From assembly GCF_019112545.1 (NCBI RefSeq), contig NW_025064903.1, forward strand, positions 218,765 to 282,764: 64,000 nt of DNA, in the 5' to 3' direction. Source of the DNA: Guyanagaster necrorhizus. Taxonomy: Eukaryota; Basidiomycota; Agaricomycetes; Agaricales; Physalacriaceae. Every line of letters begins with the position of its first letter. The stretch's first letter is position 1. The notes under the pieces were generated by a model, which searched no databases, had not been told where the DNA came from, and saw only the letters and a list, made by a program, of their open reading frames with translations. Shown here in pieces: positions 22,270 through 33,700 of the stretch. Made by a program: the position numbers and the translations under genes.

Positions 22270-24685
22270 ATGGCGCCGCCTATGCAGACACTGAAGCACG
22301 GATACTTTGGCAAGGGCTCCGTAGAGGTCACGCCGTCTCAGGCTCCGGGCGAAGGCGGCGTTCGACGACTGGCCATCGCGTCAGCAAAATTGGTCACACA
22401 GCCCTTCGAAGGTCTCGACGTTATTCCGGACCTCCTGGACTACTCTGCTCGGACGTACGGTTCGAGGAACGCCTTTGGATGGCGAGACATCATCGACGTC
22501 GTTGAGGAGGAGAAAGATGTGAAGAAAATTGTCGACGGGAAGGAGGTTCACGAGAAAAAGAAATGGAAATATTTCCAACTCAGCGACTACAAGTATATCT
22601 CCTACCTCGAATTCAAGGAGATTGTCTCGGAACTTGGTAGAGGGCTCGTCGACCTCGGGGTGAAGCAGGGAGACATTTTCAATGTTTATTCGGGAACGAG
22701 GTATGTCGTACGCCGCTGGAAATTTTTTTTCTTTTGACAATGATCCTGGTGCAGTCTCAACTGGCAGCTCATTGCCAATGCATGTGGGCTTATCGGCACG
22801 ACCATTGCTACAGCGTACGATACGCTGGGCGAGTCCGGCCTTGAACATTCACTAAACGAGCCGGAATGTGTCGGGCTCTTCACCAACGCAGAACTGCTGC
22901 CAACGCTATACAACGTCCTTCGCCAGACTCCCACGGTCAAATATATCATTTATGACGGCAACACGAATACCAAGCTAGTGGAAGAACTCCACGCTGTCCG
23001 GGAAGACATCAAAGTTTGTCATATCGACCAAGTCAGAGAAAACGGCAAGGCAAAGTCTCTCGATACCATCAAAGACCTGCGACCTACGCCCGATACCACT
23101 GCTTGCATTATGTACACCAGCGGAAGCACCGGTCCACCGAAGGGCGTTGTCCTCACCCACAGAAACCTCGTAGCTTCCGTCGGAGCTGTATACGTCCTTT
23201 TGGGCCACCACCTCACCCAGCAGGACTTCTATCTTGCATACCTCCCCTTGGCTCATGTCTTAGAGTACATTGTAGAGCTCTCTATGCTTTTCGCCGGCGT
23301 GACGTCAGGATACGGTCGCGTCAAGACCCTGACAGATGCATCTGTACGAAACTGCAAAGGCGACATCGCAGCATTCCGTCCTAGTATCATGGTTGGCGTG
23401 CCCGCAGTATGGGAAACTATTCGAAAAGGCATCCTGTCCAAAGTCAACTCGGGAGGTGCCATTACGCGTTTCGTGTTCAATGCTGCCATAACCTTGAGGA
23501 AGAACAACGTTCCCGTTCTCGGTTATCTTGCTGACACTGTTGTGCTTAGTGGAGTGAGAGCGGCGACGGGCGGTAGGTTACGTGTGGCCCTTTCTGGTGG
23601 TGCTGCTATTAGCAAGGAAACCCAAGAGTTTTTGAACGTCGCGTTGATGTGTATGCTTCAAGGTACGTATTCTGGCCTTTGCGTTCAACGTTATCGTTCG
23701 ACTTTTTGTTAGGCTATGGTATGACGGAGTCGTGCGGCATGTGCGCTGTTCTGCCCCCGGAATGCATGCGATATGAAGCCGTGGGTCTGCCGATGCCGTC
23801 AGTCGAAACAAAACTGCTTGACGTTCCCGAGGCCGGGTACTTGTCGTCGAACGACCCGCCTCAGGGTGAAGTGTGCATTCGGGGACCATCAGTAACGAAG
23901 GGCTACTTCAAGCGACCGGACCTGAATGAGGATGAGACCATCTTCACCAAGGATGGCTGGATGCGCACGGGCGACGTTGGACAATGGAACAGTGATGGAA
24001 CCTTGTCATTAATTGATCGGTGCGACATGTCGTTTGTTGTTTTGCTCGGTTAATACTGACCGTTATGGTTGCGGTGGGCTATCAGTATTAAAAACCTTAT
24101 CAAGCTTTCTGGTGGCGAGGTGCGATTTTTTTTGAATATTGATCTCGGGGCTTGGCTGACAGACTTGAGCAGTACATAGCGCTCGAACGACTTGAGGCGA
24201 CATACAAATCATGCAACCTGATTGGCAATATGTGTATATATGCCAACGCAAGTGCCTCGCAGCCTATTGCTATTATCATACCACATGAAGCGCACCTGCG
24301 GCATTATCTTGCGAACGTTCCCGGTTTGTCCCCTTTGTGTCGTTCTTCGTTTAGCAGTCCGTTTTATCTTCCTTTGTAGATGTCAATGGCAAGGATGGTC
24401 TGGGCATCCTATGTCACAATAAGAAGGTTGTGTCACTGGTTTTGAAGGAGTGTAACGCTATCGGAAAGAAATCAGGCTTCAAGACGATGGAGTTATTGCA
24501 AGCTGTTATTTTGACACCAGACGAGTGGACGCCGGAGAGTGGGTTGGTCACTGCAGCACAGAAGATCAACAGGAGCGCCATCGCGAAGCAGTTCGCGTCT
24601 GAGATCAAAGTGGGTCTTTATCTATCTGGACCATCTCGATCATATACTGATGCATGTCCCTGTTCAGGAGGCCTACAAGCAGTAG
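22270..24685 (+). CDS. Long-chain acyl-CoA synthetase (AMP-forming)
   Basis: This enzyme activates fatty acids to acyl-CoA with ATP, feeding lipid synthesis or beta-oxidation. Exons 22270-22700, 22755-23662, 23713-24019, 24086-24119, 24173-24323, 24380-24609 and 24668-24685 join in phase to 692 aa, the usual length of fungal Faa1/Faa4-type enzymes. The AMP-binding signature IMYTSGSTGPPKGVVLTHRN is complete. Other family blocks are YLPLAHVLEYIVELS, VGVPAVWETIRKG, LRVALSGGAAIS, QGYGMTESCG, GWMRTGDVGQW and LIDRIKNLIKLSGGEYIALE. The latter includes the fatty-acyl signature and hinge. The last exon codes only five residues (EAYKQ). No transmembrane segment is evident and no peroxisomal SKL tail is present. 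It converges on the sugar transporter gene, with 162 bp between stop codons. Confidence 0.95.
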
Positions 24686-24847
24686 CTGCACGAGAGTCGG
24701 ACTTTTCCTTTCACGATTTTCTTTTTTCTTTAATTGTGGCTTTCGTCGTGTATTCTACCATAAACTTCTTAGATCTGGACGTTGATAAAGGCATTTCATT
24801 TCGTTCATATCCGTGACAGCGTAAAAGGTACGAGGAATCGAGATTCT

Positions 24848-27179
24848 TCATGCCTTTTCTTCTTGAGATTCAGAATAAATGCTCTCATTACGCGACCCTT
24901 CCGGCATGTCAGGCATGCGTTTGCTGTCTTCCTTGAGCTTCCTGAAGTACTTCTCTTCATCCCACACGAATGGGCTTTTGCTTGCAAAGAGTAGGTCCAT
25001 CTCTTCCAGGGTGCGGTTAGCTGCGATCAGAAAGTGTCAGGGAAGAGTATTCATATACGTCAGACGACCTATACAGACCTGTCTCCGGGTAGAATGCCCA
25101 CACTATGGGGATGCACAGGAAGTTGATGGCGCCAAAGATGTAAAGGGTTCTGAGCAAGAAACGGGTTGGGGGTCAGGTAGGGAGCAGAATGGGGAAAGAA
25201 CCGTCTTACTTCTCGGCGATGTTATCGAACATGACTGGGTTCAGCATCATGAGCCAGCCATTACCGATGCTCCATCCAACGACACCCCATGCGTTCCCTT
25301 TGGCACGCACTTCTAGTGGGAAAGTCTACACGCAGGATCGTAGTCAGCCTTTGTGACGCGAATGGGAGCTGGAAAAGGGAATACCTCCGTAGGGTACACC
25401 CAAGGGATAGTCAACCACGTAGCTCCGAATATTGCAGTGTAGAGGAACACAAAGAAGGCCGCTGCACCGCCGTATTGTGCGGCTTTGTCAGGGTGATCTT
25501 TCAGTAGTCGGGAGAACACTCCCGCGAGGATCTAAGAGCGGTATGAGGTCAGTTCGGGTGCTTGTAAAATGATAAGAAGCTGCATACTATTGAGATGCCC
25601 TGACCTATGGCTCCCCACCACAGTCCAATACGGCGGCCCCATCGGTCGATTGTGTAAATAGCGAAGAAAGTTGAAAGGCAATAAGTCACCTGGGGGGTGC
25701 AAACTCAACACGTCGGTACTATGCATAAGTATTATTATCCCAGAAGCTCACATCGTTCAATCCGGAGAGCCATTGTGATTTACGAGCACCGTAGCCAGCT
25801 TCAGAGAATATAATAGGGGCGTAAACGGTGATCGCTGCAATACCTACCCATCTACATAAGCATCAAATGAGCATTATGAAGAGCGATGCGTGGGAGTGGC
25901 GTACTCTTGCAATATCTGTAACCAGATACTCAGTTGAACCCGACGAGCGATGTGTAGATCTCCAGACCCTGTCAAATGGCGATTGAGCGACAACTTCGAG
26001 TTGTCAGCGAATCAAAACCCACCAATCCCCCAGAACATATTCCAATAACTGTTCATCTTCGAATGCTTCTTCTCCAGCTCCACAACCTCCGCAATGGCCT
26101 CAAACTCCTTGTCTGCGACCGAGTGGTCTTTCTCTCCTTTGGTATCTGGTTCTACGTAGCGAAGGCGTCGAAGAACGGCTTGTGCTTCCTCAAGCCGACC
26201 TGCTTTTACAAGCCAACGGGGGGATTCAGGCATGTGAAAGAGAGCAAACTACATGAATAAGCATTAAGGCCTTCGAGACTTCGATGTATGCATACCATGA
26301 AAATGATGACGGGAAGGATCTGAAAAGCGATGGGAAATCTCCATCTGACCTGAGAGCGACCGTCTCCAACAAATCCAAGACCGAATTCCTACAAACCTGG
26401 GTCAACTGCGGAGATATAAAAAAATAGGCCGTAGTAGGGACATACTAGCCAATAAGCAACGACGACTCCGAAAATATTTAGGGTGAATTCTATTGCGATG
26501 AAGGCGCCTGTGATGAGGCTTTAGGTAGGGCAAACGAAGACGGCAGAAAGCCAGAAAAACCTCTGGATGTATGCGTAGCAACCTCTGCACTCCAAACGGG
26601 GACGATTGCGTTGAGATACCCTGTTCCAATACCATTGATCACTCTCGCGCAGAGCATCCTATGAATACGGATTAGATCCACAGACAGGTCACATTGAGAA
26701 TGAACGTGCCATGCCAGGTTTTGTGCAGAGCACTGCAAAGCGGCTCCAACCATGACCCAGAGACAACCGATAAACATCGTTTTCAGACGACCGAGTCGAT
26801 CGCCCGTCACTCCGGCAATTATACACCCAATGAGGGTTCCGAGATAGTATACTGAAAAAGAACAGAGTCAGGTTGAAACTTCGGCTGAAGAGCTGGTGCG
26901 CACTTACTGCTGACGATACCTCCCTGTCGTGTGGGGTTCGTGATCTTGACGACATAGCCTTCCGAGTCTCCTTCGTAAGTGGAATATCCAAGATTCATCG
27001 TATCGACGTAATGCGGGGAGGTGTTTACCCCACCCATCATTCCCTGGTCGTAACCGAAGCTAAAATCGTGGACAATCAAAACTATTCTTCGATCGGCAAA
27101 GAATCCCGTACAAGAAAATCGCCAAACCGGCGACGACATTGATCCCATAGTACAACTTTCTTCCAGCTAGTTGAGACAT
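24848..27179 (-). CDS. MFS sugar transporter 1 (hexose/quinate-permease type)
   Basis: This is a plasma-membrane 12-helix proton-coupled sugar porter. The start at 27179 gives MSQLAGRKLYYGINVVAGLA. A short first intron then joins to FFGYDQGMMGGVNTSPHYVD, the classic first-helix motif. Later exons carry IYYLGTLIGC, GDRLGRLKTMF (loop 2-3 D-R-x-G-R), FTLNIFGVVVAYWL, MPESPRWLVKAGR (PESPR), RWGRRIGLWWG, LTIPWVYPTEVFP (PxxYPTEVFP) and WAFYPETANRTLEEMDLLFA. The soluble C-terminus ends SESQEEKA. At least ten exons are seen; total length is about 530 aa. The order and motifs match fungal monosaccharide/quinate transporters; substrate is not determinable. It runs head-on into the acyl-CoA synthetase gene. 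Confidence 0.92.
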
Positions 27180-28845
27180 GCACGCGATGAAGAAGATCTG
27201 GGGGATCAAACTTCTCTATCGACGGTCTTTGATGCTGGCCTTGATAAAAGGGCTACCGGCCATGGCCGATTATCGTCAAAGATGCATCCGAAGAAAGAAT
27301 CCCAGATCCGACGGAGGAATATTAGACGTTCTGTTGCGTTCTTTTCTAACCTTCGTACCCCCCACATGACCGAGTGGGAGCTGGTACCGGGCCGCTTCCT
27401 GCGAAAAGAACAAGGCGGAACAAAACGGACAGTGTAGAGAAATGCAAAGAGATGCAGCGACGTTCCAGAGTACAAGCATCGAACGGTCTATGACGATGAC
27501 ATAACTTCAGGAAAGCCCTCGTGTCGTTGCTTTGCTTTCAAAACAAAGCTCAAGAGAGACATTGTAATTGAAGTGGCCCCTCGCAACGCGTGTGAGGCCA
27601 GAAGGCGATTACGGTTCTACCTGTTCTGTAAATCTGTTAGCTCCATGTGGCGTCGAATAAAGTCACAATGTGTCGGTAGGTCGTAATTCAACTATCATTG
27701 ACTTACTTTATCAAGCGGGAAAAAATGTGCAGCACGGTCACAGGACTTGCATGTCGGAGAAAAGAGCTCTAGAACAGAAAATTGAGCCACCGGCCCCCGG
27801 CGCTGTAATACAAGTGCCAAGGGCAAAATGAAATCTTGAATTCGAAATATCAGGAGATGCTCGCAGAGTGTACACCCATCCTTTGTATGATCTAGAGCTG
27901 TTGAAATATTTCAAGAAATATCTGGTCGGCTATGGAGGAGATCAAAAGGAGAAACGGTGATGGATCAATGTGTTCGCAACGGAGAGGCCTTGATGGAGAG
28001 AACTTGGAAAGTCCGAGACTCGATCGACACCGCTCGCAAATGTTGTTTCTGCAGGATCATGGTCGAGTTGCCGGAACCCGCCATGCTAGAATGTAATTCG
28101 TCGCAAGCGCTGGTACACATTAGAAAAGAGGTGTTGGCAAGAGTAGTACGTGACGAACCAGCCCTGGATATGGCCATATTGGCAATGTTGAGTTTATTAG
28201 AAACACTCCTGGAGGCTGACTTGTTCGCGCCGGTCAAAATGCAAGGCAGAATGATGAAATATAGATAGAATTTTGACCATGGTTTTGTCCACAAAACGCG
28301 GCAGGGTTACCTTTCAAAGTTATAAGTTTTGCTGTGTTCAAGATGCCTCAACAAATCTCTATTTGTTATCTGCACAGTTTTGTCTGTTTTGATTGACCCC
28401 AGATAGCTGCTTACCAGGGGTGAAAGCTGCTAATACAATGTCAAAAAGGGAATGCCACTGTCGCAAAGTGGGTGCATTCCACGCCGAAAATATTTTATGC
28501 TGTGCCGGTCTACCGTGGTGGTTAGAATGAGGGAACCACTGATTTCAGGTTTCCCATCTAGTGTCCATTTTAAGTTCTACAATGTCCTGGGTTTCTAGGT
28601 CGTGAGCCCGGCTGGGGAATTGACTAGAGGGTAGTGAAGATTGGGTTTTGTGTTACTTGTGTCCTTGCGTACGGCGCGCCTGATGGTACCGTGCCGTGCA
28701 ACGATGAGATGAGATGTTGATAGTAAGTACGCAAGGAACAACAACGCGCAAAACGCGGTGTTACGGTCACATGCTGTGACACTCATTTTGTTCTTTCCCA
28801 CTGTCAGCATTCTTGGCAGGTAACTCTTTCCTATTGACCACCACC
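27180..28845. other. Divergent intergenic region
   Basis: This 1.67-kb region lies between the starts of the transporter (minus) and the RNase H2 subunit (plus). Two overlapping frames of 103-109 codons (27957-28268 plus, 27965-28294 minus) are the largest. The minus one starts with a hydrophobic stretch but has no Ser/Cys pattern or homology I recognise. I take them as chance. Confidence 0.4.
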
Positions 28846-29480
28846 ATGGCCTCAACTTCCTTGCCCTCATGCTCACCTAACCTCATGCCGTTTCATATTG
28901 ATTACGATGGACCCGCATCTATCTCGACGTTTTTTCGCGTCGAAGAGCGCGTCACCGAGAATTCGGATGAGCCCAAACCTGTGCCAGATGAGCCGAAGGC
29001 GGAATCCTCTACGACAGCTACAGCAGTACCTCCATCTCTTGCCAGACGTGCAGCCACGTATTTTGTCTCAAGCTTTCGAGGACGTACGCTTCATGGTAAA
29101 ACGATCCACGTCCCGAAGGGCTATACGGGGTTGGTGTGGAAGAATATAGAGGGAGTCAAGAAAGGGAAAGGAAAAGGGAAGGCCACACATGATGGCCCCT
29201 CGAGCAGCGCCGCACGTCGCTTTCGACGAAACAGGCAGAATGAGGATGAGGATGAAGATGCACCGACCGCGAAGTCCTCCGCACCCGTTCTCACACCCAC
29301 CGCCCAGTTTTCCTCCTTCGTTCTCTGGCATCCGGACACATTGGGAAGAGAGAAAGATGACGAATATGTTAGAAGTCTAGATGAATGGACCAAGTTGTCA
29401 GAGCTGGTATGTCCGCTCTTCTGTGCCTTTTTCTCCAACTCATGCCGTGCCAGATTCATTATGTACCTGGCGATGAATGA
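28846..29480 (+). CDS. RNASEH2C: Ribonuclease H2 non-catalytic subunit C
   Basis: RNase H2 is a nuclear trimer that removes ribonucleotides from DNA; the C subunit scaffolds the complex with B. Exon 28846-29406 (187 codons) and exon 29454-29480 give 195 aa ending LSEL-IHYVPGDE. Family landmarks are MPFHIDYDGPASISTFF near the N-terminus, FRGRTLHGKTIHVPKGYTG at about residues 75-95, and the C-terminal WHPD...LDEWTKLSELIHYVPG. Between them is a basic then acidic low-complexity loop (KKGKGKGKATHD, NEDEDEDA). The start has a strong context (CCACCATGG). The TE island begins within about 100 bp of the stop. Confidence 0.9.
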
Positions 29481-29515
29481 CTTAATCCTTGTTTCATCTA
29501 TGGATAGACCGTCGA

Positions 29516-29950
29516 TTTATGTTACCCAATCAATACCTACTCAATTTTTGAGCAGAGAGAGTTTTACAAAGGTGTAGATACTATAACCTTCACAAGTCAT
29601 AGCTCAACATTCTCTTCCAACATAACAGACATTGGGCTCTCCAGAGCTTTATTTCTCAATAGAACACCACATGCCAGAAAGCAGCTACACAGCTCCTTGT
29701 TGTCCAGCTCCCTTCACTATCCTCAACCTGCTTGTTTCAGATGTTGTTACTCAGATCTTCAATGGTTCCCATACTTTCATTACACCTACACCAATGCATG
29801 CAAATGACTTTTTTATGCCACATACAGATGATTTACCATAGAGGCCTTCCAATTCAGACTCTGATGGTATCACTGGACCATGGGAAGGATATTGTTTGAA
29901 CAAGGATGGAGTAATGCCTACAGCAGTGTACCAACTCTTTGGGCTGGTAC
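29516..29950. mobile_element. Older CpG-free remnant, left piece
   Basis: This carries a 69-codon plus frame from 29632 (HANDFFMPHTDDLP end) and further coding-like text after a stop. The sequence is interrupted at GGTAC 29946-29950 by element A and resumes at 37952. I do not recognise the family. Confidence 0.5.
29946..29950. repeat. Target-site duplication of element A (left)
   Basis: GGTAC lies immediately before TGTTAAGC and is repeated at 37952-37956, just after the right LTR end TAACA. Confidence 0.95.
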
Positions 29951-30477
29951 TGTTAAGCCCAAGTTTCATGTGACTATCAACATGTGATAAACAGTTTGGT
30001 ACCTCATACTTCGGGTATGTCTGACTGAGTTCACTGGAGTCAATAGTGGAAGTGAATCAAGGCTCAAATAGTAAGAGCTTGAGAGTAGTTTGGTGGAGAT
30101 AAACTTTAGTTTGAGACTGGGGTGTTACAGCGAGAACTAAGCTACTTAAATACTGTTCTGTTATCTTACTATAAATAAACGTTCACAAAAGATATTGTCT
30201 GTCATAGAGCTGTTACCCCTGCTGTTGCCAGGCTCTCCACAAAAGCTGTTGTCTTGCTGTTGTGCTGTAGTTGTTGCACTGCTGTCCGAAGACGAAAGGG
30301 TATTGTCTCTCCCTTCACAGCACACAGCAGTCAGATAGGAGAGTGACCGACTTGGGTGCTGAGGTAAGTGTTCTCATAGTCCTAAGTGCTGGTCCAAGCA
30401 CCCTGACTAAGCAAGATAGGGGTCATTTCCGAGGAAAAAGAAAAGAAAATAGGAAGAAAATAGGAAAAATCGTAACA
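29951..30477 (-). repeat. Element A LTR (3' LTR, left)
   Basis: 527 bp, TGTTAAGCCC...CGTAACA, same length as the right copy. It holds a TATAAATAAA-like stretch near 30170. Confidence 0.95.
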
Positions 30478-30495
30478 TTACCCCCTCCTTAAGAC
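30478..30495 (-). other. Polypurine tract of element A
   Basis: On the minus strand AAGGAGGGGGTAA abuts the 3' LTR, the usual plus-strand primer site. The same tract adjoins the LTR of element B (40240-40254). Confidence 0.8.
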
Positions 30496-30703
30496 CATCA
30501 TCCCGATGGTTAAGTTAGGGTAGTCCTCCCCCCTTGGAAGGAGGTGGCCGATCTGCTGGACCCATTGTCGTTTGGTTGCCAGGCTTCAGACGAGTCGAAG
30601 GGGTGGTACATTGCTCTTCGCTGTATGTCCCTCCCATTTTTGGCTTGTCTGTCACAGGGTCATCTTCATCACCCTCTCCTGCATGTCCTCTGCTGTCGGC
30701 AGG

Positions 30704-33700
30704 TCAGTTGATGTATATCTGGCTAGATATCATCTCCCTTCCTTTTGTCGCCTTGTCATGCTCCACAGATATAATGTTGAACCTGACTGCCTTGATGTCT
30801 AATTTGTTGATCCTGTGTTCATAGTCACAAATTGCCTCCTCCGCATTCATGTATTTTTCATTGACCCATTGGTTTGATTCTGGTCTGTATCTCTTCCAGC
30901 TGACTAGGTAGTCAACAGTTGTTTTCATGCCTCCGCCTCGTGCTTTGACCCTTTGGGTTTTATGGTTTAGGACTTCATCGATTTTGTAGTGTTCTTCATC
31001 ATCGATCAGTTCTATGGGTGGTAAAGGTGGTTGTTCCTGGTTGGAAAAGGCTGGTGCAATGTATGATGTCAACAATGTTTCATTAAAAACATTATGGATT
31101 TTCCAAGTTGCTGGGAGCTGCAACTTGTATGCAGATTTGCCGATTTTGCCAAGAATTTTGAATGGGCCTGTTCGTTTGTCTGCCAATTTCTGTTTTGGCC
31201 TTGGTAGGTGAAGATTTGTAGTATCCAATCAGACCTTGTCATTGGTAGAGTATTCATGTGCTGTGCATTTGTGTTTGTCATATTGCTTTTTCATCGTTTG
31301 GGCAGCCTTTTCGAGGGCTGTCTGTGTTTCTTCATGGATTTTTGTCATTGTTGTGGCAAAGTCCGTTGAAGCTGGTGTTGTTGTATGGGTTTGTGTAGTT
31401 TGCACAACTGATGGGTTTTGGCTGTAATTCAGAAAGAATAGTGTTTTACCTGTTGCGGAGTGAATTCTGTTATTGTGTTGAAATGCTGCCAGTGTGAGCC
31501 ATTCTGTCCAGTCATCCTGTCGGTAACTAATGAAAAGTCATAGGTACTTTTCGATTTCTTGGTTGGCCCATTCCATTTGGCTGTCTGTTTGTGGGTGATA
31601 TGCTGTTGAGGCATTTTGTTTGATGTTTAGAAGTCGATACAAGTTGTCCAGAAATTTGGATATGAATTGTGGACCTCTGTCTGAGATTACTACTTGGAGC
31701 ATGCCGTACTTTGCATAAACCTCATCTCATAGTATTTTCGCCCATCTCTCGGATGTCAGTTCTATCAAGCAGGTGATCAGAATGATCGCTTTTGAGAAGC
31801 GATTGACTATGACGATGATTGCATCATAGCCATCACTTTCAGAAAGTCTGGTTATCATATCCACCAAGATATGGGTCCATGGTGATGAAGGGACCTCATT
31901 CGGGTGGAGTGGTGCCACTCTGGGTTGTGTTGAAGCCTTGCCTCATTGACAAGCTTCACAAGCTTTGACATATCAGGTGATATCATGGTCCATTCTGGAC
32001 CATCAATACTCCCATAAAACCAGTTCTTTGGTCTTTGCGATGCCGGGGTGTCTGGCAGTTGCATGATCATGACATGTGGCAATGATATCATCATGAAGTT
32101 TTTGATCTCTGGAGATATAGATTCATTTGTTGTAACGGATTAATCCCTCTTCCTTTTTCAGCCCTCACTCATGGTTTAGTGAAGGAGCGATTCTTTGATC
32201 CCATTTGTGTGGGTCCTGAGTGGCGCTTTTGATTCGTTCATGTATTTCTTCCTCCGTGGGCATGATCATTGCCCAGAAATGTTCTGGTCATAGTAGTATG
32301 ATCTCTTTGTTGTTGTCTTCTCCTTGGTTGTGATCCACCCTGTGGCTGAGGAGGTCGGCCTTCTTATTTGCGATGCCGGCTTTATGATGTAACATGTATT
32401 CATACTCAGATAGTTCTGTGACCCATCGGGCTTGTCAGTGGTTAAGCTTTTGAGGTTGTCAGAAGTATCAGAGATTTTGATGATCTGTCCAGATTTCGAA
32501 AATCTGAGCTGCTCCTATGAGGTAATGCCGCCATTCAGCAAGGGTGAGCATTATGGTGAGGAGCTCCTTATCATAGATTTCATAGTTGCACTCAGTTATC
32601 ATGAGCACCTTTGACATGAAGGTGACTGATCGCCACTTGCCATCTTGTTCCTGTGAGAGTATGGTCCCAATTGCACCTTCACTAGAGTCAGCTTCCACTC
32701 AGAATTTTCCATCTTGGCTTAGTATGGCCAAGATGATGTCTTTGGCTAACCAGCGTTTAAGGTCGTCGAATGCCTCCTATTGGGAAATTCTCCAGTTCCA
32801 TGGGGAATTCCTGGTTAATTGTGTCATTGGTTGGACTATTTTGCTGTAGTCCCAGATGAAGCATCAGTAGAAGTTTGTGAATCCCAAAAAAGATTGTAGT
32901 TCCTTCTTTTTGGTTGGTTCCAGCCATTCAGTTACTCCCACTATTTTGATAGAATCCATCCGAATGCTTCCTTCGCTGATGATGACTCCAAGGTATTCTG
33001 TTTCTAATACCTTGAAGTCGCACTTCTCTGCCTTGAGGAAAAGTCAATGTTTCCTCATCAGGGATAACACCTGTTGTGTTATCCTTCGGTGTTCCTCCTT
33101 AGTTTTGGTCATAATAAGAATGTCATCCAAATAGATCGTTATCTTCCCGGTGGTGATGAGATCTTTGAAGATATCATTCATCATCCATTGGAAGGTGGCT
33201 GGTGAGTTGGTGAGTCCAAAGAACATCACTGTCGGTTCAAACAGACCACGATTGGTCTGGAAGGCAGCCTTCCATTCATCGCCTTCTTTGATGCATACGT
33301 TATTATACCCCCATTGGATGTCCAATTTGATATAATATTTGGCACCTCAGAGTTTGTCCATTAACTCTGAGATTAGCAGAAGTGGATAATGGTTCTTGAT
33401 CATCATCTCATTTAGTTTCCGATAATCTTGTACTGGTTGGAGTTTTCCATCCTTCTTTTTGACAAAAAAGAAGGGCAAGGCCATTAGCAACTTGGATGGT
33501 CAGATCCTCCCACTTGACAAATTTTCTTTGAGGAATTTGTCTAGTTCTTGTTGTTCATTATTGCTAAGTGGGTAGCACTTGCAATCTAGGTTGGCATTGG
33601 AGTTGGGGATTAATTTGATAGCATGGTCTCAGGGTTTTGCTTTGAGTAGTTCGTCAAAACTTTCTTTTTCAAATAAATCCTGGAAGTTGTGAGCCCAAAT